DNA of 64,000 nucleotides from Nocardiopsis sp. CC223A. GTDB taxonomy: Bacteria > Actinomycetota > Actinomycetes > Streptosporangiales > Streptosporangiaceae. Where the stretch lies: NCBI RefSeq assembly GCF_030766825.1, contig NZ_JASFDV010000028.1, positions 1 through 64,000 of the forward strand, in the 5' to 3' direction. Made by a program: the position numbers and the translations under genes. The stretch's first letter is position 1, and every line of letters begins with the position of its first letter. Under the pieces are notes generated by a model. The model saw nothing but the letters and a program-made list of their open reading frames with translations. It was not told the origin of the DNA and did no database searches. Shown in pieces: positions 57,955-64,000 of this stretch.

Positions 57955-58548
57955 ATGAGCGCACCCGTTGAGCCGGCGATCGGTGGTATGACCTGCGCCG
58001 CCTGTGCCGACCGCGTCGAGAAGCGCCCCGACGAAAGGGACGGCGTCACCGTCACCGTCGACCACGCCACCGAGAAGGCCGGAGTCTCCTTCTGCGCGCT
58101 GTTCCCGGGCACCGCGGGCGATCCGGGCATGACGCACCCCTTCGAGCTCACCATCGCCCGCACCGACGGCTCCGCCGGCATCTACCTGGAGGTCGCCGCC
58201 GGGGTCACCGCCTTCATCCTGGCCGGACGCTACTTCGAGGCCCGCTCCGAACGGCGGGCGGGCGCCGCCCTGCGCGCGCTCATGGAGTCGGGCGCCAAGG
58301 ACGCCACCGTGCTGCGCGGCGGTGCCGAGCAGCCGACCCCCATCGCCGACCTGGCCGTGTCCGGCGTGTTCGTGGTCACCGACAGCCTACGACTGCGCCG
58401 CTTCGGCCGTTGGACCGCGGCGCCCGCCGTCCGAACCGGCGGCACCGCCGTGGCCGGGACCGGTCACGGCCACATCACTCCAGGTCACCGGGGGAGCAGA
58501 GGGCACAGCAGGGATCAGGTCTCGCACCGGCGGGATCCCGGACGCTAG
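57955..58548 (+). pseudogene. copA: Collapsed copA copper P-type ATPase
   Basis: A 198-codon frame made of three CopA pieces joined in frame. First comes an N-terminal HMA domain with GGMTCAACADRVEK. Then a membrane/actuator block: ALFPGTAGDPGMTHPFELTI and ILAGRYFEARSERRAGAALR. Last come the final residues of a CopA protein, VFVVTDSLRLRRF, near 58367-58405. The phosphorylation (DKTGT) and nucleotide domains and most helices are missing, about 550 residues. The original stop is lost, so the frame runs on 47 codons of non-CopA sequence to 58548. It is non-functional as a pump. Confidence 0.8.
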
Positions 58549-58637
58549 TGTGAGCCCGCACACCCTCAGGGGTTCCGGGCCGGGTACGTCCGGGACCACC
58601 GTGCCCAGGCCGCGTCACCCCACCTCCCGAGGTCGCC

Positions 58638-59960
58638 GTGTCTTCAGGATGCCCCCACGCCGCGCTGTACCAGAGCGAACCGCACCCCGACCCGTACGGC
58701 GCGTACGCGAAGATGCGCGCGGACCACGGGCCGGTGATCCCCGCCGAACTCTCGCCCGGGGTACACGGCTGGGTCGTCACCGACTACACCACCCTGATCT
58801 CCTGGTCGCGGGACACGACCACGTTCACACACGACGCCCGGCTGTGGCGGGACTTCACCGAGGGCCGGGTCGGCCCCGACAACCCGCTGCTGCCGATGAT
58901 GGCGCCCCGCGCCAACGCCCTGTTCGTGGACGGGGCTGAGCACCAGCGGTTGCGCCGGGCGATCACCGACGCCCTGGGCGCGGTCACCTCCGCGAGCCTG
59001 GCCGCCGTCACCACCCGCTACGCCGACCGGCTCATCGACGAGTTCTGCGCACGCGGCCGGGCCGACCTGCTCAACGAGTACGCGCGGATGCTGCCGCTGC
59101 TGGTCATGAACGACCTGTTCGGCATGGACGAGGGCCAGGGGCTGCGGTTCGTCGCCGCCATGCGCAACCTGTGGGCCGGGGTGGACGCCGAGCGCTCCAA
59201 CGCCGAGGCAGAGCGGGCGCTGTCGGAGGTGGTGGACGCCAAGCACCGCGAACCCGGGGACGACCTCACCAGCCGCCTGATCCGGCACCGCGCCGGGCTC
59301 TCGGACGAGGAGGTCATCATGCAGCTCCTCCTCATCATCGCGGCCGCCAACGAGCCCACCGCCGCGCTCATCGACTCCGCCCTGCGGGCCGTCCTGACCG
59401 ACCCGGCCCTGCGCGTCCCCGGCGGTCCCTCCCCGGCGGCGCTGAACGACCTGGTGGAGCGGGTGCTGTGGCGCGATCCGCCGATCACCAACTACCCGGT
59501 GATCTACCCGCGCGTCGACGTCCCGCTGGACGGCGGCCGTGTCATCGAGGCCGGGTCGCCCATCCTGCTCGCCTTCGCCGCCGCCAACCACTTCTTCCAG
59601 AAGGACAACGCGGAGCAGGTGTCCGACGGTGCCAACCGCGCCCACGTGGCGTGGGGCGCGGGCCCCCACCGCTGCCCGGCCCGGGACGAGGCGACCACGA
59701 TCGCCACCATCGCCACCCGCCGGATCCTGGAGCGGCTGTCCGACCCGGCACTGGCCGTCCCCCCGGAACAGCTGCGCTGGAGGCTGGCCACCCTGTCCTG
59801 GGCCCCGGTGTCCCTCCCGGTCCGCTTCACCCCGCAGACACCCGCCGCCCCCGAATCCGAACCCGGACCGGGGCCCGACCCCGCCGCCCCCGAACCCGCC
59901 CGGGGCGGTGCCGTGTCGTCCCTGTCGAACCTCCTGAAGAGGCTGCTGCGCCGGTCATGA
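58638..59960 (+). CDS. Cytochrome P450 lacking ExxR (CYP157-like)
   Basis: 440 residues. The haem-ligand loop is AWGAGPHRCPARDE with Cys346; the usual Phe is Trp and the Gly after Cys is Ala/Pro-like. The K-helix position reads E274-R-V-L-W278, so the ExxR pair normally essential in P450s is replaced by an E-x-x-L-W pattern, as reported for Streptomyces CYP157 enzymes. The I-helix has AAANEPTAAL without the normal AGxxT. The C-terminus has a Pro-rich and basic extension. GTG 58638. It is followed 54 bp later by a CYP154-like gene, the classic partner. Confidence 0.82.
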   Translation: MSSGCPHAALYQSEPHPDPYGAYAKMRADHGPVIPAELSPGVHGWVVTDYTTLISWSRDTTTFTHDARLWRDFTEGRVGPDNPLLPMMAPRANALFVDGAEHQRLRRAITDALGAVTSASLAAVTTRYADRLIDEFCARGRADLLNEYARMLPLLVMNDLFGMDEGQGLRFVAAMRNLWAGVDAERSNAEAERALSEVVDAKHREPGDDLTSRLIRHRAGLSDEEVIMQLLLIIAAANEPTAALIDSALRAVLTDPALRVPGGPSPAALNDLVERVLWRDPPITNYPVIYPRVDVPLDGGRVIEAGSPILLAFAAANHFFQKDNAEQVSDGANRAHVAWGAGPHRCPARDEATTIATIATRRILERLSDPALAVPPEQLRWRLATLSWAPVSLPVRFTPQTPAAPESEPGPGPDPAAPEPARGGAVSSLSNLLKRLLRRS

Positions 59961-60014
59961 CCGGACCCCCGCACCCCGTCCTCCCCCGCCCCGACCCCCG
60001 TGGAAGGATCCGCG

Positions 60015-61220
60015 TTGGAACCCGTCCGTCTCGCGCCCGGAAACCTCAGAGCCCAGACCGCCCACCTGCGTGAACTCGGCCCCGTCGTGCCCGTCGTGCT
60101 GCCCGGCGACGTCACCGCCTGGGCGGCCACCACCCACGCCGCCGTCACCGAGGCCCTGGCCCATCCCGGGGTCCAGAAGGACAAACGGCACTGGCGGGCG
60201 TTCAACGCCGGGGAGATCCCGCCGGACTGGCCGCTGATCTCCTGGATCATCGCCGAGAACATGCTGACCAGCGACGGTGAGCAGCACACCCGGCTGCGCA
60301 AACTGGTCTCCCAGGCCTTCACCCCGCGCCGCGTCGAGCACCTGCGGTCGGGTGTCGTCGGCATCGTCGAGGGCCTGCTGGACGGGATGGCCGCCGAAGC
60401 GGAGCGCACCGGCGGGGTGGTGGACCTCAAACCGCACTTCGCCCAGCCGCTGCCGACGACGGTCATCAGCGACCTGTTCGGGGTGTCCCGGCAGGACCGG
60501 GGCGAGCTGCACCGGCTGGTCGGGGTGTTCTTCGACCAGAGCATCACCCCCGAGGCCGCCATGGCCACGTTCTTCGAGCTGTGGACGCTGTTGACCGCCC
60601 TGGTCGCCGCCAAGCGCGCCGCACCCGGCGACGACCTCACCTCCGCGCTCATCGCCGCCCGCGACGAGCAGGACCGGCTCAGCGAGGACGAGCTGATCTG
60701 GAGCCTGGTGCTCATCATCAGCGCGGGCTACGAGACCACGGTGAACCTCATCACCAACGCCGTCCGCGCCCTGCTCACCCACCGGGACCAGCTCAAGCTG
60801 CTGGACTCGGGCGAGGTCGAGTGGTCCACCGCGGTCGAGGAGGTGATGCGCTGGGACGGGCCGGGCGGGTTCGTGCCGATGCGTTACACCACCGGGGAGG
60901 TCGAACTGGCCGGGGTGCGGATCCCGGCGGGCGAGCCCCTGTTGCTGGGCTACGGGTCCGCGGGCCGCGACCCCGAGCGCCACGGCGACACCGCGCACCT
61001 GTTCGACATCACCCGGGAGGACACCTCCCACCTGGGCTTCTCCCGCGGTAGGCACTACTGCCTGGGGGCGAACCTGGCCCGGATGGAGGTGAACGAGGCG
61101 CTGCCGCGCCTGTTCGAGCGCTTCCCCGGCCTGGAACTCGCGGTCCCGGTGGAGGACCTGCCGCCGCTGCCGTCCATCATCGTCTCGGGGGTGGAGAGCC
61201 TGCCGGTGCGCCTGGGCTGA
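60015..61220 (+). CDS. Cytochrome P450 (CYP154-like)
   Basis: 401 residues. It has all the usual motifs: I-helix LIISAGYETTVNLI, ExxR in VEEVMRWDGPGG, and haem loop LGFSRGRHYCLGANLAR with Cys349. The pairing with an ExxR-less P450 just upstream mirrors the CYP157-CYP154 couple of Streptomyces conservons. The start is TTG 60015, with GGAAGG six bases upstream; GTG 60000 is an alternative. The other conservon genes (cvnA to cvnD) were not found on either side. Confidence 0.88.
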   Translation: MEPVRLAPGNLRAQTAHLRELGPVVPVVLPGDVTAWAATTHAAVTEALAHPGVQKDKRHWRAFNAGEIPPDWPLISWIIAENMLTSDGEQHTRLRKLVSQAFTPRRVEHLRSGVVGIVEGLLDGMAAEAERTGGVVDLKPHFAQPLPTTVISDLFGVSRQDRGELHRLVGVFFDQSITPEAAMATFFELWTLLTALVAAKRAAPGDDLTSALIAARDEQDRLSEDELIWSLVLIISAGYETTVNLITNAVRALLTHRDQLKLLDSGEVEWSTAVEEVMRWDGPGGFVPMRYTTGEVELAGVRIPAGEPLLLGYGSAGRDPERHGDTAHLFDITREDTSHLGFSRGRHYCLGANLARMEVNEALPRLFERFPGLELAVPVEDLPPLPSIIVSGVESLPVRLG

Positions 61221-61465
61221 CACGCCCGGGCCGCGGTCCCGCCGAACCGGCGTCCTGTGGGGCGCCGCGGCGGGATCGTCGCACGTCAGGGCGATTTGCG
61301 AGGTTATGTCACCTCAAGGGGAGGAGACCACTACCCCCGGGAGGAGGGTCGTGCGCCCTTCGGGGAACCTAGAATTCTCTCTCGGTCCCCAGCCACCCGA
61401 CTTTCTCCCACACACGCCCCGCCTTCTCCCCCCGTACGCCCTTCCCCGTAGAGGATCGCGCGCCC

Positions 61466-63166
61466 ATGAACAGTTCGGATGCCGACTCCGGTCGACTCCT
61501 GGCCAACCGGTACCGCCTGGACGAGGTCATCGGCGCAGGCGGCATGGGCCGGGTCTGGAAGGGCAGTGACACCCTCCTGGACCGGCCGGTCGCGGTCAAG
61601 GAGCTGACGACCCCGCCGAACCTGCCCGCGCACGAGGTGGAGGTCCTGCGCACCCGCATGCTCCGCGAGGCGCGCAGCGCCGCCCAGCTCAGCCACCCGT
61701 CGATCATCACCGTGTTCGACGTGGCCGAGGAGGACGGCCGTCCCTGGATCGTCATGCAGCTGGTCAGCGGGTCCTCCCTGGGCGACGTCATCCGCGAGGG
61801 CGGGGTGCTGCCGGTGGCGCGGGTCGCCGACATCGGCGAGCAGATGGCGGCCGGCCTGTCGGAGGCGCACGCGAGCGGCATCGTCCACCGCGACGTCAAA
61901 CCCGGCAACGTGCTCATCGACGACAAGGGCCGGGCGGTGCTCACCGACTTCGGCATCGCCCACCTGGACGGCTCCACCCACCTGACCAGCACCGGGCTGC
62001 TCATCGGCTCGCCCAGCTACCTGGCTCCGGAGATCGCCCACGGGCACTCCGCGACCCCCGCCTCGGACGTGTGGTCCCTGGGCATCACCCTGTTCCAGGC
62101 ATTGGAGGGCACCCTGCCCTTCGACCGGCCCACTCCGGTGGCGACGCTGACCGCGATCGTCACCCAGGAGCTGCCGGCCCCCGTCAACGCCGGACCGCTG
62201 GCCCCGCTGCTGCGGGAGCTGTGCGCCAAGAAGCCGGAGGAGCGGCCCGACATCGACACGGTCCGGGCCCGGCTGCGGGAGGTCCGGGACCGCGCCGGGG
62301 CGGCCGCGGGGGCCGCCCCGGTGGCGCCGACCCTCACCGCCACGGTGCCGACCGAGGAGCCGGAGGCCGAGCAGGCGGTCATGGCGGCCGCACCGGCGCC
62401 CGCCCCGGAACCGGACACCCCGCCTCCCGCGGCCGTCGCGCCCCGCACCGCCGAACGGGACCGGTCCCGGCGGCGCAACCTGCTGGTGGTCGCCGCCGCC
62501 CTGGTCGTCCTGGTGGTCGCCGCCGGGGCGACGCTCTACATCAGCATGAACCGGAACGGCGAACCCGACGCCGGTCTGGTCTCCCAGAACCAGGCCGGGG
62601 CCGCTCCGCCGGAGGAGGAGTCGGAGGCGCCCGCCGACGAGGGCGGCGAGGACGGCGAGGACGGCGGCGGCGCCCCCGAGGAGGAGGCCCCGGAGGAGCC
62701 CGCGGAGCAGGACGAGGACCCCTGGGCGGACGGGCTGGCGGTCCACGAGGACTCCAGCGGCTTCACCGTGGAGTACCCGGACGGCTGGACCCTGCGCAGG
62801 GAGGGGAACATGGTCTACTTCGACAATCCCGACGGCGGCTACCTGCTCGTCGACCAGACCGACGACCCCGGTCCGGACGCCGCACAGGACTGGCGCGACT
62901 TCGCGCCGGTCGGCAGCGGCAACTTCCCCGGCTACGAGCTGATCGGCATCGAGGAGGTCGAGGACGACTGGACCGACGCCTACATCACCGCCGCCGACTG
63001 GGAGTTCACCTACGACGGCCGGGGCGGGCGCATGCACGCCGTCAACCGCGGCTTCCACACCGAGGAGAAGGGCTACGCGCTCTTCCTGGTGGCCGACAAC
63101 GAGCATGCCGACATGAACCGGGAGCTGCTGGACCGGCTCTCGGAGACCTTCGTCCCCGCGGCCTGA
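61466..63166 (+). CDS. PASTA-less membrane Ser/Thr protein kinase
   Basis: 566 residues. The kinase domain (residues 16-275) is complete: GAGGMGRV, the catalytic Lys45 in VAVKEL, HRDVKPGNVLI, DFGIAH and SPSYLAPEIAHG. A Pro/Ala/Glu linker and one membrane helix (LLVVAAALVVLVVAAGATLY) near 335-360 follow. The external part has an acidic, low-complexity stretch, then a folded domain (FTVEYPDGWTLRREG ... WEFTYDGRGGRMHAV) of about 120 residues. There are no PASTA repeats. ATG 61466 has no ribosome binding site. TAGAAT at 61370-61375 may be its -10. Confidence 0.9.
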   Translation: MNSSDADSGRLLANRYRLDEVIGAGGMGRVWKGSDTLLDRPVAVKELTTPPNLPAHEVEVLRTRMLREARSAAQLSHPSIITVFDVAEEDGRPWIVMQLVSGSSLGDVIREGGVLPVARVADIGEQMAAGLSEAHASGIVHRDVKPGNVLIDDKGRAVLTDFGIAHLDGSTHLTSTGLLIGSPSYLAPEIAHGHSATPASDVWSLGITLFQALEGTLPFDRPTPVATLTAIVTQELPAPVNAGPLAPLLRELCAKKPEERPDIDTVRARLREVRDRAGAAAGAAPVAPTLTATVPTEEPEAEQAVMAAAPAPAPEPDTPPPAAVAPRTAERDRSRRRNLLVVAAALVVLVVAAGATLYISMNRNGEPDAGLVSQNQAGAAPPEEESEAPADEGGEDGEDGGGAPEEEAPEEPAEQDEDPWADGLAVHEDSSGFTVEYPDGWTLRREGNMVYFDNPDGGYLLVDQTDDPGPDAAQDWRDFAPVGSGNFPGYELIGIEEVEDDWTDAYITAADWEFTYDGRGGRMHAVNRGFHTEEKGYALFLVADNEHADMNRELLDRLSETFVPAA

Positions 63167-63213
63167 GGCACCGCACGCGCCGCGGTCCGACGGCGGGCGG
63201 GGCGCCGGGGAGG

Positions 63214-63900
63214 CTACCCGTCCTGGACGAGGCGGGCGTCGTGCACCAGCAGCGCCACCTGGACCCGGTTGTTCAGCCCCAGCTTGGTGAGGATGCTCGA
63301 CACGTGCGTCTTGACCGTCGGCACGCTCAGGAACAGCGAGGACGCGATGTCGGCGTTGGACCGGCCCTGGCCCACCGCCACCGCCACCTCCAGCTCCCGG
63401 GCGTTGAGCGAGGCCAGCCGCCCGCGCGCCCGGTCGGCCCGGGCGTCCGCGTCGTTGTCGCCGACCCGCTCCACCAGCCGCTGCGTCACCGTGGGGGACA
63501 GCACCGACATGCCCCGCGCCACCTGGCGCACCGACTCCACGATCTCCGCCGGCGGGGTGTCCTTGAGCAGGAACCCCGCAGCCCCCGCCCGCAGCGCCCG
63601 CAGCACGTGCTCGTCGGCGTCGAACGTGGTCAGCACCAGCACCTCCGGCGGGTCCTCCAGCGCCCGCAGCCGCTCGGTCGCGGTCAGCCCGTCCACCGTC
63701 GGCATCCGGATGTCCATGAGGACCACGTCGGGGGAGTACCGCTCCACCAGGTCCAGGACCCTGCCGCCGTCCTCCGCCTCGGCCAGGACCTTGATGTCCG
63801 GTGCCCCGCCCATCATCATCACCAGCCCCACCCGGACCAGTGCGTCGTCGTCGACGATGACCACGCCGATGTCCCGGGGGTCGCGCTGCGCCTCGCTCAT
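63214..63900 (-). CDS. NarL/LuxR family response regulator
   Basis: 228 residues. The receiver domain has IGVVIVDDDALVRVGLVMMM and the phosphoacceptor Asp in VVLMDIRMPTVDG, then Thr and Lys in VLVLTTFDADEHVLRALRAGAAGFLLKD (pieces). The LuxR helix-turn-helix reads SLNARELEVAVAVGQGRSN and SVPTVKTHVSSILTKLGLNN. ATG 63900 overlaps the sensor kinase stop (ATGA). It is the second gene of a two-component pair and convergent with the Ser/Thr kinase. Confidence 0.92.
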   Translation of the reverse strand: MSEAQRDPRDIGVVIVDDDALVRVGLVMMMGGAPDIKVLAEAEDGGRVLDLVERYSPDVVLMDIRMPTVDGLTATERLRALEDPPEVLVLTTFDADEHVLRALRAGAAGFLLKDTPPAEIVESVRQVARGMSVLSPTVTQRLVERVGDNDADARADRARGRLASLNARELEVAVAVGQGRSNADIASSLFLSVPTVKTHVSSILTKLGLNNRVQVALLVHDARLVQDG

Positions 63901-64000
63901 GTCGGCCACGGTAGCCAAGCGGACAGGCGCCAGCCACCTTCGGGCGTGCGGCCGTGCTCCAGCCGGCCCGACAGCAGCGACACCCGCTCGGTGAGGCCCA
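63897..64000 (-). CDS. 3' end of the sensor histidine kinase (cut by window edge)
   Basis: 34 residues are visible: GLTERVSLLSGRLEHGRTPE, then GGWRLSAWLPWPT. This is the typical C-terminus of a NarX-type (HisKA_3) kinase after the ATP-binding G2 box (GMxERVxLxGGxLExGPxPxGGFRV). Its TGA overlaps the response regulator ATG. Confidence 0.8.
   Translation of the reverse strand, partial: GLTERVSLLSGRLEHGRTPEGGWRLSAWLPWPT

Noticed and set aside
58638-61220. P450 pair as part of a natural-product gene cluster
   Set aside because: No polyketide, peptide, terpene or glycosylation genes adjoin; the CYP157/CYP154-type pairing explains the arrangement better.
1-64000. CRISPR array or prophage
   Set aside because: No regularly spaced short repeats, cas genes, integrase, capsid or tail genes were seen.

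Overview
The window is very GC-rich with strongly GC-biased third codon positions and many GTG and TTG starts. It also carries actinobacterial families: F420/PPOX-type enzymes, an alditol oxidase of Streptomyces AldO type, TetR regulators with twin operators, MMPL and SulP transporters, and an ExxR-less P450 paired with a CYP154-like P450. This points to a filamentous actinomycete; a Nocardiopsis-like genus is the best guess (inference). No phage, integrase, transposase, CRISPR array or biosynthetic gene cluster was seen. The DNA reads as accessory, regulator-rich chromosome rather than a core housekeeping block.

Layout. 1-8.8 kb: end of an unknown gene, an MFS pump, a SulP transporter, a spermidine-synthase-like methyltransferase fold, a TetR/WrbA/nitronate-monooxygenase module and UppP with an unusual repeat tail. 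9-16 kb: a GntR/FCD regulator, a TetR/NAD(P)-binding/DUF418 module, a TetR/hydrolase pair and a phosphodiesterase; two 3'-end tandem duplications and a MITE-like element lie here. 16-25 kb: TetR-MMPL efflux, MFS, LysR, NmrA, alditol oxidase. 25-37 kb: AlkZ-like glycosylase, second MITE-like copy, cyclase-like protein, TetR/DUF2867/DUF6463, Spo0M, CdaR with glycerate kinase and a GntP permease, a frameshifted hydrolase, PPOX, TetR, PspC. 37-43.7 kb: MFS, metallopeptidase, metallophosphoesterase, tRNA-Glu/Asp/Phe with a strong terminator, HTH-less UTRA protein, glycosyltransferase. 43.7-54.6 kb: collapsed response-regulator remnant, NCS2-type permease with alcohol dehydrogenase and a divergent GAF-PucR regulator, two DJ-1/PfpI proteins, hydrolase, S4 protein, second tRNA-Asp, AviRa-like 23S rRNA methyltransferase. 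54.6-58.6 kb: an eroded nitrate-reductase locus (narK and narG fragments, intact narJ) and an eroded copper locus (intact copZ with two CsoR-type boxes, collapsed copA). 58.6-64 kb: the P450 pair, a Ser/Thr kinase, and a NarL-type response regulator with the end of its sensor kinase.

Two themes stand out. First, many small regulator-plus-target modules have visible twin palindromic operators, usually two sites about 17-25 bp apart. Second, the window carries genes that lost their interior while keeping their ends (response regulator, CopA, possibly a DUF6928 protein) and multi-frame wrecks (NarG, NarK). These sit beside short tandem duplications at gene 3' ends and a dispersed hairpin element, so small-scale deletion and duplication seem to have shaped this region. 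All functions are read from the sequence and from memory of families; no search was run.
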